Origin: Plenodomus lindquistii
Lineage: Eukaryota; Ascomycota; Dothideomycetes; Pleosporales; Leptosphaeriaceae
Direction: 5' to 3'
Assembly (NCBI GenBank): GCA_025504975.1
Contig: JANUWI010000001.1
Span: forward strand, 62,001 to 126,000
DNA length: 64,000 nt
Shown here in pieces: positions 53,846 to 64,000 of the stretch. Below the pieces are notes generated by a model. The model made no database searches. It was not told the origin of the DNA and was given only the letters and a program-made list of their open reading frames with translations. How positions within the stretch are numbered: position 1 is the stretch's first letter; each line of letters begins with the position of its first letter. The translations under genes and the position numbers were made by a program.

Positions 53846-55018
53846 GATGGAAGGCTGGTTCAACGACGAGTAATAGGGATCGCTACAGAACAAACGATCC
53901 CCTTGTGTTGCGTAAGAATTTCAGCATAACATACATTGTACCTTGTTCACCTGCCCTGTAGCTAATGAATTATTGGACTGAGCTTTTCTTACCATCGCAA
54001 GCTTCATCCCCCTCGCTTCACGATCCAAAGCATGTATGTCGCAAAGGCTGCGCGCAAAGGCCATTACCGCTGAAATATACGGCAAACGCAGGGTTCTAAA
54101 GTTGTCAACGGGGGAGGTCAGTCACCTTCGCAGCATGAGTATCATGCATGACGCATGTGGGACTGCGCCTCAACTAGCGTCTCAAAACGGAAAAGTCACT
54201 ATTAGTTAGATATCTTTGTTGTTGTCAGAACACCCCGCCAGGTCGATTTGGAGAGGTACCAGCTTCTCAGTGTTGTTTTCAGCACGTCGCTCCTGCCATG
54301 CCTCGCTCGCTAACATCACACTTCTTCGAAGTATACTTTGAAATCCAGATCGCTAGACGCCCAAACTTTTTCGATCAGAGCGATGAATGGAAACAGCCAA
54401 ATCCAATGGCAGACACCTACCTTGGTACAATCTTCAGTCTCTGGACTTGACCCCACCTGTCAGCCATAATATACAGCACTCAAAGCCTACGAACAAATTG
54501 GACAGATAGAAAAGTCGCGCCTACGTAGAAACACTTCTTTACAAGCAGACGACGTTATCAATCGAAATGAAATTCACGAGCGTCCAAGATCCATCTTAAA
54601 CGAGGTTTAAAGTGTGAAATGATGCAGACATTCATATCCAGTCTTTCACACTTCATCTGGCCATTACTGAACTCTCGAATAGCTCAGCGTGTTCGCCTAT
54701 ATCCTCGGCTGTTCTCCAAAGCGGGTAACACGCGCTATTTTGCTTCAGGATTGTACAACAAAGCGAACATCTGAGCGAGCCTACAATATCCTGGCAAGAA
54801 TTTTCTGCCGCCAACGACTGCCACGATTTGTGAGCAGAGTGCAAATTGGATAGTGCCTGCTCTAAAACTAGATTCTTTGCTCTGAACTGCTATTGGTATA
54901 ACATGACATCGGGGAAGAGCAAATACGCAACAAGACAAGCTTCCCGTATTGTCCTCAAACACACCATCACCAACAAAAGGACATTCGCCATGAAACTTCT
55001 TTCCTTCCCTACTGTTCA
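53846..55018. other. intergenic with tail fragment
   Basis: About 1.2 kb between the decayed membrane-protein gene and the CBM18 gene. Apart from the 69-bp tail fragment at 54382-54450 nothing is recognised. Confidence 0.5.
54382..54450 (+). pseudogene. second copy of the membrane-protein tail
   Basis: The frame reads DEWKQPNPMADTYLGTIFSLWT and stop, matching the last 21 residues of the decayed gene about 600 bp upstream (NWKQPNPTADTFFGVILSLWG). Stop codon, position and length correspond. Upstream of it no further homology is obvious. It looks like the end of a lost tandem copy, or of a local duplication that has otherwise eroded. Confidence 0.7.
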
Positions 55019-56823
55019 TCAGCCTCCCGGCACCTGCGCCAGGCACGGCCCGGCAAACAAGACATTGCCATTCGGCAGATTGGCCGAAGCATCGTAGTTC
55101 TGCACACCGTTCGTGCATGTACCGCTGCTGCATGCATTGGCGGGGGAGTTGTTCGGTCTCAGAGTAACCCAGAGAAGGCACTGGGGGGATTGGCCGGTGG
55201 GGCTGCGGGGGACGTACTCATAGTAGATGCAGTTGACATTGTTACCGCAGAACCTGCAGCATTGATCGAAAGTGAAACCAGCAATGTTAGATAGCTGAAC
55301 AACGGAGCCTCCGTTGCGAATGATGGGGCGACCAATTAGCGGGCGAAGAGTGGCACAGAAATCTGCGGCTGCCGTGGCTGTTGCCGTGGCTATGCTGGCT
55401 GTCACGGTAGAGGTCTCGGTCACGACTGATGTTGCAGTGTCAGTAATGACAAGTGTGGTCGCGGCTGTCTCGACTATAGTTTCGGGTACTTCTTTGACGA
55501 TGGTGATTGTAGTTGTTGTGACGATTATGGATTGCACTGCCACTGGCGATGGGGTCTGTGTTACTGTACTAGTAATTGTAGAGGCTGACTGGGTCTTTGT
55601 AGTGGCAAGGAAGCATGAGCAATCCGCTGGGAGGGCGTTTTGGCCACGAGAAACATCTCGGCGTGGTACGGCTAACGCTGTTGATCTGGTGCAGATTTCT
55701 TCTTGCGGTACGTAAGGATTTCTCAAGGTCGAAGTCGTTGTACTGTAAGATCCTGTTAATATGGGGGAGTGTGAGATCAAAGCTGAGGATGACGTACGCT
55801 GTTACACTGATTGTAGTGGTCGTGATTAATGGAACCGTGACGACAGTATTTGCAGTAATTGTCTGTATTTGGACAGACGTAGTCAGAAATGTGGATTGCA
55901 CCGTCGCGGCGGCTGTCACCACGGATACAAGTGTAATGACGGACTGCTCTGCGCTGGCCGTGGTTGTGACGGTAGTTGTGGTTGTGGTTGGAGGTGCGTC
56001 ACAAGTCGCGATTCGGAGCTTCCGCGATCTGATGAGCTTCAAGCATGACTGGGTTGAGGCCGCAGGAAGTTTTGAGCAAGAAGTTGGAAGTGATCCACAG
56101 CTGACAGGGAGAGCAGCAGACGGGCTTGGAACAGTAGGGGGTTTTGCTGCTGATGACTGGACAGATGGTGTCGCTGCCGATGACCGCACTGCAGCTTTGC
56201 TACTTGCTGATGAAGTAATCTTACTAGCTGAAGGTCGGAGAGTCGCAGAGGAGACTTGACTCGATACCTTGTTCTTGACAGGTCCACAACGCCCGTATCC
56301 TTTCTGGCAGGATGCAGGATGGCAATAGTCGTCTGTGCTTCCACAGTAGGACTGCTTGTTGCAGCAGTCTCCCCATCGGCTCCCCTGACATGTCTGATCA
56401 CCGAAGCCAGCACCACAACGGGCGTTCTTTGATACCTTTTGTACCGAGGAAGGCTCAGGGCTGGTGGAAGACGTTGAGACGCGAACTACTGGCGGTTCTG
56501 GAGCGGGCTTAGAGCTCCCCTTGCAGTCACCAAAGCCTTTCTGGCATCCTTTTCCGCAGTAGGCATCGGTTGAACCGCTATGAAAACGGAATCAGTAAAG
56601 TACAGACAAGTAGTACAATCCACGGGAGGTCGAGTTATCGAGACCAATTCCCAAAGAAATCTGACACATACCAGTAACTGTATTGCGAACAACATGAACC
56701 CCACTTGGTTCCCTGACAGCTCGCACCCTTACCATCGGACCCGCAACGAGCATCTTTCGAGGTCTTCGCGGCCTGGGCAGACAAGCCGAGCGCGAAGGCC
56801 ACCACAATACCAAAGCCACGCAT
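55019..56823 (-). CDS. CBM18 chitin-binding secreted protein, intact
   Basis: Secreted chitin-binding protein, 551 aa, three exons: 56823-56672, 56577-55798 and 55742-55019; introns 94 and 55 nt. Order: signal peptide MRGFGIVVAFALGLSAQAA; CBM18 module 1 (DARCGSDGKGASC...SQYSY|CGSTDAYCGKGCQ), with intron 1 inside; spacer; CBM18 module 2 (KNARCGAGFGDQTC...CCNKQSYCGSTDDYC); Ser/Pro linker; a short Cys stretch (VSCGSLPTSCSKL); long Thr/Val-rich region of the type TTTTTTVTTTASAEQ, probably heavily O-glycosylated; and a C-terminal Cys-rich PAN/apple-like module (FTFDQCCRFCGNNVNCIYYEY). In the second junction the nearer of two acceptors would shift the frame, so CTTACAG at 55743 is used. No catalytic domain. 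Likely wall- or chitin-masking protein. Related in plan to the damaged gene at 21572-22842. Confidence 0.83.
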
Positions 56824-59068
56824 GATTGTTATTGAGCGGCTTCAGGTCGACGACAAGGAAAACGGCAATCTGACTTGAAAAGAATCCCCAAGCGCAAGGA
56901 GGAAATGTGGCTGGATGCTCGCTATATACGCCATTTCATGACAAGAGTTCACTGCAGCCACCAGACGGAGTACGACGGCTTCCGCGCATATTCAACTCCA
57001 GCACAGCTGAAAGGCCACGCTTGTGGCACATCTCTCGGCGAGCTGAGAAACCCAACACATAACTTAGCTGCAACAAGCGAGTATTTTCCACAATCCGTAA
57101 AGCTACAGCATCAAAACAAGACGCTAAAGCCTCTAAGCTTACAGCTATACTCAAGTAGTAGTTGGAAAATAGTAGTATAATCTCATTTTACTCAAGTGAG
57201 AAACATGTACTCTATCACTGTTGTTGTAGAGGTAGTCATGCGAAGTTTCTTCGCTAAAAATTTTAGCACTTTTGAGGTCTCTTGTTTTCGGGTTCTCCGG
57301 CTCACCAAGAGCACCTATGCGGAAGTTGGAATCCAGACTCTTGCTGGTTTGAGCCCTAGATCTTAGCGCACGCGTCTAGTACCTGAGATAGTCAGGGATC
57401 ATTGGACTTTGAATTTCAGCTGCCAGCGCGCACCTTGCCACATCAGCGATAGCCAGCGCCAAACGTGCATAACTCTTACCAAACGGGATGAATCGCAACG
57501 CCCCCAGTATAATTCCAGTGATGCCCAGACAGCAAGCAAGTCGCAACAAGTGCAAATGCCGGTTTTTACTTCAGCAGGAGAGAATTAATTGTTCACAGCA
57601 CAGTACGTGCGAAGACAATGCTCGTACTCCCCAGGCTACGGCTTCACTGCAGCATACAGAGCTTCATCCGCAATTGCCCCTGTACCTTTAAAAAGCACTA
57701 GCGCTTCATTACAAGTACCCACAAGCACCTCTCGAGGATTTGGTATGTCCCTAACAGCACAGGAACGAAGAGCGAGAGGACGCTAAGACCTGAACTAACT
57801 AGAGAAGATGGAAACAGGTCAACTACACCTACCTAGCGGACTGTTCAGTGGCAGCTCATCTACTACTAAATTGGTGCACAATTTGTCGAGGCTACCAGTA
57901 CTTCAAGTTACATGCTCTTCGCCACACCACAGGAGTTCAAGTAAGTCTACCGGTACCGCTACCCATCGCAACCCTGGTCCTATCCGTACAGGATCGTAAT
58001 TATAAAATACTTCAAGCAATAGGGACTTAACAACACAGCAACGTGGAAAAGAAAGAAATAGATGGACTCAAGGCAGAACAAAGAATGACTTTGATACGCC
58101 TCTATTTCAGATATATAGAGGTAGCGTTTCTTCTTTTTGAATGGACATCTCTTTCCTGCCCTTCCGTACAAGGCCTGAAAGAATAAGACTTTATTAGTAT
58201 AGTTTCCTAAGTACTACGCGCACTCCCACATACCTCTAAGCTGTATCGGATCCCATTTAGGACCTCTCCTGCCTAAGTCGTTACAATACTCACATCAAAA
58301 AATCTTCTAAAGCAGTACTGTACCGTAGAAACTAATAAGAAACATTTAAAAAGCTAGCAGACGACCAATTTATTCCTCACCCAGCGCTTGCTCGAATTAG
58401 AGACAAGAAAGTTTGCTCAAATATAATCTCAATATCACACTTACAGTGGACAACCCCAGAACCACCATCGACGAATTTTCCAAGGACCGCATACAACCCT
58501 TCCCATCCTTATCAGCTATGCACCTCACATTGCCCTTTCGTCAGCATCCCTCTTTCTAAGCGTAGAAAGCAAACACACCCCCGTGACAGAACATGGCAGG
58601 TAATATGAACCAAGACTGCAAGCTTCCATGCCCTACGTCAGCAACGCGCCCATGTTCTTTTTTTTCCAGCACACAATCGTATCAATGCTCAAGCGGAATG
58701 ACGTTACCAGCCATAAACGCAAATATAGTAAGCATATTGTAAGAGGCCACAGGTCATGATATATGCATTGCTACCCGACTTTGCACGCTCGCTTGCTTGT
58801 ATGTAGCTCCACCACGCCAGATGCCATGAGTACTGTACTGAAAACGACGACAGCACACCAAGTTCCGCCTATAAACAAGACGCCCTATAGACGCCAGTAT
58901 CCAACCGAAGAACACAAAAGCAGATCGACCTCGAACACTTCAACGATCGCTGCGTGAAAAAGAATGATTGACATATGCCAACACCACAACGCCGTCCTGG
59001 CGCGGAGCCTAAACGCCACATACAACATCAAACATCTGGTCGGCTTTCCAACTTGACGAAGTTCGTCG
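56824..59068. other. 2.2-kb gene-free region
   Basis: Only short open frames. Two adjacent small hairpins lie at 57240-57267 and an imperfect CCTCTAT/ATAGAGG hairpin near 58101-58123. The sequence is AT-leaning. No transposase, tRNA or other gene recognised. The 5' part contains the promoter of the CBM18 gene. Confidence 0.5.
57240..57267. repeat. two overlapping hairpins
   Basis: GCGAAG-TTT-CTTCGC (57240-57254) is followed, sharing two bases, by the perfect palindrome GCTAAAA-A-TTTTAGC (57253-57267). The pair could act as a transcript-end hairpin but no gene is known to end here. Confidence 0.6.
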
Positions 59069-62000
59069 TTACTGCTTGATCTTGCCTTCTTGCTTGCTCT
59101 CCGGCCTGGTCTCCGGTTGCCGAGCCTCATGGTTCTTCGTTTGCTTCTTCGCGGTACCGATGTGTGTGTTGTGTACTTTTGTCGCAAACTTGAGACTCGT
59201 GAGAGTTTCTTGCAAATGCGCTTGCAAGGGGCTAACCATAACGAACATGAGTGTCTTGGAGTTGCCTCCGAGCGAGTTTTGGAGAAGGAAAGTGAGCTGC
59301 AGGTGTGTTAGCCGATTCGTGATGGGTTGCAAATTACGTGACAAGACATACCTTCGAGTTCCTGTATGGAATGTGGCCGCCCTCCTTTGCGGTTCCGAGA
59401 GCGTTGATGACATCACCCAAGCAGCTCAAGCTCTTATTGATGTTCTGAGTCTCCTTCAATCGCGCGCCTTCGGCTTTCGAGTGCTCCAGCCTCTCAGATC
59501 CAGCAAGATCGACAAGGTTGAGCGTGCCCTCGCTCTTCTCACCGGTAACCTCGTTCGTGCCGACTAGCTTCAAAATGAAGACGGAGTGACTTCGACTTGA
59601 TCGCATGTTGGCTTTGGTAGCGGCCACGGTTCGGTTCTTGCTTGCAGTATCCAGGATCTCTTCCACGCTGTCAGGACCATCCAGCATGACGCTAACAGCG
59701 TTCTCCAAGTACGTTTTTCCGCCCTTCTCATGCTTCACATTGATCTTCTTCTTGTCGAGATCCTCTGAGCTACCAAGCAGATCGTTGTAGGTCTCATTGT
59801 AAACTTCAATGAATGACCCTTCCATGCTGTACCGCCAACCCTTCTCTTGAAGCCGCTGTGCCTCTTCCCAGATCTGCGCAGTCGCTCGGGGAATCATTCC
59901 GTCATCGGACGACATCGTGTGTGTCTTTCCAGACCCTGTTTGACCATAGCAGAATATGCAGACATTGTAGCCGTCGAGCGCGCTCTGCACGAGTTGACTG
60001 ATCTCTTCAAAGACCTCGGCATTTTGAGTCGAAGGGCCAAAGACACGATCGAAAGAGTAAGCATATGACGCAGTGATATCCTTACCTGTCGCACTTGTCT
60101 TGCTTGGGCCTGTGATAGCAACCTCCTTGCTGTCAGTGTCCTTGTCGGGGTAAGCGATCAGAGCTGGCTCAGTCTCGTTTTCATGCGCTGGTCGCACACG
60201 ACACATGACCCTGATGTTGCCCTTCAGCTCTTGCACTTGGTTGAACAGCTTCCGTCGAAGCGTCTCTTCTTGACGCAGCTTGTCATGGGCACGCTCGGCA
60301 GCCTCGATGGCATCTTGCATCCGCTTGTGTAGGTCGTTGAACGCTTGTGACTGTGCTTGACTGTCGGACTCGAGAAAGTTAATCTTCTCCTTCATTGCTT
60401 TGTTTGTGGCATCCATGGCAAGATTGTTGGTAATCGACTCTGTCAATTGAGCCTGGAGGCCGGATTTAAGAAGTCGCTCGCGGTCGAGTTCGGATTTGAC
60501 ATTTGTTACCTCGCCGTGGAGGAGTTGAATCTCTCGTTGCTTGGCGTCTGAGTCGTGCTCTGCCATCCGCAATTTCGAGGCATACTCTGTTTCGATCTTT
60601 TGTGCCAGCTGTGCTTGTCTCGTGCGCTCCGCTTCAGTATCAACGTCAAGTTTTTTCCGTAGTTCCGCTAGCTCCATGCTGTGGTCTTTCAGAAGCTTAT
60701 CGATCCGTTCCTCCATTTCCTTCCGGATCCTGTTTTCCGCATCTTCGCGTTGTGTCTGCAAGCGCGCAGTGTCTTTGTGATGTCGGAATTCCAACTCTTC
60801 CACTTCGTTCCGCAATCTCCGGCGGAGGTCGTCTACCTCGAATGAATGCTTTTGTTGTGTCATCTCCATTTCCATCTTCGCGGTCTTGAGGCAGCTTCGC
60901 GTATCGTCGAGCTCTGATTCTAACCCTTTGTTGACAACTTCGAGGCGAGCACGGATCGCCTCTAGTTCTGTGACTAAGGCTTGATGTGAGCCATGTGTAT
61001 CCTGGCGTACCATGATCTTCTACGTACCTCGATTCTGGAGCTGCTGGACAGAGTCCTTGAGGCTGGTAGCATTGCCCACGTCACCTTCCATCTTCTCCTT
61101 GAACGCGCGGAATTCGCGTTCCATTACCTCCATGCGCTCGTTGTAGAAATCTGGACAACGATCGTTAGTGAACCTATTCAAGAACGGCGATTGTGGCGGT
61201 CTCTTGGGGGTCGAAACTGCTGGTCGAACCGACGCACCCGTAGGCTGCTGTCGAACTGGTGTAGATGTAGGCTGGGGAAGATGCGACTGAGATAGCTTGG
61301 GCTTGAGAAATGTACTTGCGCCCTTGCCAGACAATGACCTTTGCCCGTGTCGATGCGTATCAGACTCTGCTTTTGAGTCGCGCAATTTGAGCGCTGCCAA
61401 ATTTGTGCATATGTCCTCGCAATCGACATGGGCAGGCTCCTCCATGACTGGAGTAATTGAGCGGAGGACGGAAGGGGAAGAGACAGGTCGTCTGTGTGAT
61501 GGATGCGACGATCTCAGAGAGAGCTCATTGATGGGGGCTGGGCGCATCGTCGAAGATGACGCAGCCCGTTTCGAAACACGTAGGCTGCCAATGGGGCTCA
61601 TGGGAATATGAAATGGATGCACACCTTTGCGCTCTGTTTCCTCATCGTCCTCCTCGTCCTGGTTGCGTCGCATAGCAGTGGCAGGACGCGCCCCCTGATA
61701 TGCCGACTTGCTCCGTGCATGACCGTTGTATTGGCCGTAGGCAGACTTGGGACGCGCGGAGGCCCGCGGGGCTCGCACACTACCGCCAAGGGTCGTCACA
61801 GCTGGTTGTTTCGGTGGGCCTTTTGCAGGCAGCCGTGACGTCGAGGCGGCATGAATGCGACCGGCAGCAGTCTTAGCACTGCCGGCGGGTAGGCGCGAGG
61901 CGGCCGCTTTGGGTGGGATGGGTTCGCCGGCTTTCTCTTGAAGCGTTTTGCGTATCTTCGCGGCGGGTTCGGGCACTGCGAGGGTCAGCGGCTGGCTCGG

Positions 62001-62261
62001 TTTACTCGATGTCGGCGTGGGTGGTTTACAGCCGACGGGCTTGTGCTTCATCGTGGGAGGAGGGATTCCCGTACGCGTATTCAAGCTGGAATCGCGCACT
62101 TCGGCCAGAGCAGATGGTGGAGAGGCAATGAGCGAGATCGGTTTTGGCGGCGGAATGCCCGACCGCTTCATTGTGCCCTGGGTGTCTGTTAGTATTGCAC
62201 TGTGCCGGCGCGTTGGATTGGCCTCCTGGCCACATACCACATTCTCAGTGGAGTATTCCAT
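59069..62261 (-). CDS. C-terminal-motor kinesin (kinesin-14, KlpA)
   Basis: Minus-end-directed spindle kinesin. Four exons: 62261-62238, 62177-61028, 60973-59352 and 59296-59069; introns 60, 54 and 55 nt, giving 1007 aa. Exon 1 is only 24 nt (MEYSTENV); its intron has an ACTAAC branch. The tail (to about residue 390) is basic, Pro/Ser-rich (microtubule-binding type). Intron 2 removes an in-frame TAG and joins QQLQNR|VTELEAIRARLE. Next a coiled coil of about 270 residues, then the neck GNIRVMCRVRP and motor: P-loop GQTGSGKTHTM, switch I NMRSSRSHSVF, switch II LVDLAGSERL, and RNSK|LTFLLQNSLGGNSKT across intron 3. The C-terminus is a short Lys-rich tail. Identity firm. Confidence 0.93.
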
Positions 62262-64000
62262 GGTGTTGTCACAGAGAGGTTGACCAAGAAAAGGAAATCA
62301 AAAAAACATGCTATGCTGCACGCAAGAAAATGGCAGGCGCGTCAATCGGGTAGGCCGTCTTCAGTTGGTGTTGGTGTTGGTGTTGGCGTTCGTGGCGGTT
62401 GCATTGTTTGGACTTGGCGTTCGGATGTAAACAGTGGGAAAGTGTCCCCGGTCTCCGCTGCTGTTCTCGATTGGGTTAGACCCAAATCGCGTCCAAGATT
62501 CGACTCCACTACAATGCATTGTTGATACCTGCCTCGCATCACCCATTCACTGCGTCTAGAACATCACGAGGATCTCATACGTGACATGACTGAGGAAATG
62601 GGGCACGACGAAGACTTGATGCGCTTTGGCATGGGCTGGCGCTATACATGCCAAAGGAAGGTTGCATGTGCATATCTAGAATGTCCGCACGGATTTGAAC
62701 CATCTCATTCCCAATTCCCGGCCAAAAGGTCCATCACTACTCTCGCAAGGCTACACTGCGAGCTTGTTTGCGAAGCGTTGTTAGTCCGATGTGCTCATCT
62801 CCATGAGGCTGCGTGGCGTCGCTCTAGGACTAGTTCTGAGCTGAACACGTGGATATTAGTATAGCTTTACACTGGAGCTGAAGGCTTAGAAGTAGGCCAG
62901 GGACTTGCAGAACCCGAGATCTTGAAGGCTTGGCGGAGCTATATAGGTGGCAATGCTGTAGCTGTTGATGCGATCACTTGTGCAGGAGTTCGGTGAGTCG
63001 ATCTAGTTGGATGTTATCAGCTACAAAGCAATTCGTCTTTCGAATTTGCTTGCCAGCGGTGCTTTCCAGTTCACGATAATGCTATGCTCGAGAGCCTATC
63101 AACATGTATCATTGGGATCTGAGTAACCCCTTGTGCTGATGACATTGGTGGAGTGGGACACGCTACCTATATAGTTGATTGGCAAGGCGCCACGATGAGT
63201 ACCACGCTGATGAAGAGTACGGGGACCCCAGATCAGATACTGATTTGGAACTCAACGTTAGTCCAAGCTCCGTAAGAGACTTGACATTGCCCACATACCC
63301 TTTGATGGAGTAGGAATTGTGCAGTGAGGTAGCTTCGTGAAAGCTGCCGTTGCTAGCGGCCACTAGCGTCTTTTGAAGGGCAAGGGAGGGTCCACCAATC
63401 CAGTAACCCAGCAGTGCCCAGTCATGATTGCTTCGACCAACTTCTGATTTCGCCAGACTTGGACTTGTGCACACATACAAAGACACCGTTTCTGTGTCAT
63501 CCGCAAACAAAGTGGCAGGTGCGATCAAAGGTATCACAATAGGCCTGATTGGCCTAATGCACCACTTGATGAGATGGGTCTGACGGATTCTCAACAAGCA
63601 AAGCCGCATTTGCAAGATCAGGTGCGACAGCTACAATTCCCTGGTTGAAGCTTGAAGTAATTCCACGTACCATTAGCACGGCCCAAGCGCCAATCACTCA
63701 TACAAAAAGCATTATCGATTGCCGACCTACTTCAATTCGGTATACAGGACCTCCTGGCCCACACGTCACAATGTCGCACTGTTGGCAGCACAGGCAGCAC
63801 AGGTCGCTCGAATACAACTAGTCCATACTCAATCCATGCTTTTCTGATCACCTGCAGTGGCAGTGCTTGCAGAAATGACGATGGAGATGATTGGGTCAAG
63901 GCATGCTGACAAGGCTTTAACCAACCAACCGCATGAAAGGCTGCAGCTGATCCGCCCGTTTACCTCCCCAAGCCAGGCAGACCCTACACCCCACATCCAG
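62262..64000. other. 1.7-kb right end, no gene accepted
   Basis: Contains the kinesin promoter and a TTGGTG hexamer array at 62365-62390. A 150-residue open frame at 63163-63615 on the minus strand has a few hydrophobic stretches but no family signal, so it was not accepted; it might be part of a spliced gene. Nothing else recognised to the window edge. Confidence 0.45.
62365..62390. repeat. TTGGTG hexanucleotide microsatellite
   Basis: About four head-to-tail copies of TTGGTG, the last one degenerate (TTGGCG). It lies about 100 bp upstream of the kinesin start codon, in its promoter or leader. Confidence 0.85.

Noticed and set aside
55314..56259. Long plus-strand Val/Ala-rich frames at the CBM18 gene
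   Set aside because: They are antisense shadows of the Thr/Val-rich repeat region of the minus-strand protein.
62660..62760. A tRNA-like B box (GGTTCAAATCC) on the minus strand near 62692
   Set aside because: No matching A box, the acceptor stem does not pair, and the T stem has a G-G mismatch, so no tRNA cloverleaf can be drawn.
63163..63615. 150-residue open frame on the minus strand
   Set aside because: No family motif, signal peptide or clear splice partners; composition looks like chance. It could be an exon, but I cannot support it.
25955..64000. CRISPR arrays or secondary-metabolite backbone genes
   Set aside because: No spaced direct-repeat array and no PKS, NRPS or terpene synthase motif was seen; the oxygenase at 13.4 kb has no such neighbour either.

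Overview
The window is nuclear DNA of a filamentous ascomycete (Pezizomycotina; gene content and style suit Dothideomycetes, possibly Pleosporales, but that rank is inference). The signs are short introns of about 45-110 nt with GT-AG ends and CTRAY-type branch points, Zn2Cys6 and PTH11-like genes, secreted CBM18 proteins, a KlpA-type kinesin and orthologues of VPS34, Nse4 and Rvs167. Exon boundaries below were worked out by hand from reading frame and family alignment. Wherever a junction is given, exon phases sum to an intact frame unless stated otherwise.

Region 1 (0.36-12.7 kb) looks like a carbohydrate utilisation cluster. It has an unsaturated glucuronyl hydrolase (GH88) divergent from an anion:cation-symporter MFS permease, two secreted proteins of the alginate-lyase fold, a secreted GH28-like beta-helix enzyme and a secreted GH43 enzyme. 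Lyases would cut a uronate-rich polymer outside the cell, the glycosidases would trim side chains, the permease would import unsaturated uronides, and GH88, which has no signal peptide, would open them inside.

Region 2 (13.4-21.0 kb) looks like a heterocycle or nucleobase catabolism cluster: a 2-oxoglutarate/Fe(II) dioxygenase, a Zn2Cys6 regulator, an ATZ/TRZ-type amidohydrolase and an NCS2 purine-type permease. The dioxygenase and regulator share a promoter holding three CGGCCG palindromes exactly 12 bp apart. The permease lacks two residues that bind purine in UapA, so its substrate may be unusual.

Region 3 (21.5-42.5 kb) is mixed: an apparently damaged CBM18 gene, an MDR oxidoreductase, VPS34 head-to-head with NSE4, a 1.6-kb gene-free palindrome-rich stretch, a seven-exon rhodopsin-domain membrane protein, an orphan four-helix membrane protein, a CBM18-bearing chitin deacetylase and an ankyrin protein.

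Region 4 (43-64 kb) holds a predicted 52-residue single-pass membrane microprotein, a secreted orphan, a DUF6601-like membrane protein, a BAR-SH3 adaptor, a ZGRF1-N-domain protein, a decayed membrane-protein gene with a second tail fragment nearby, an intact CBM18 protein and a C-terminal-motor kinesin. No rRNA, convincing tRNA, CRISPR or intact transposon gene was found.
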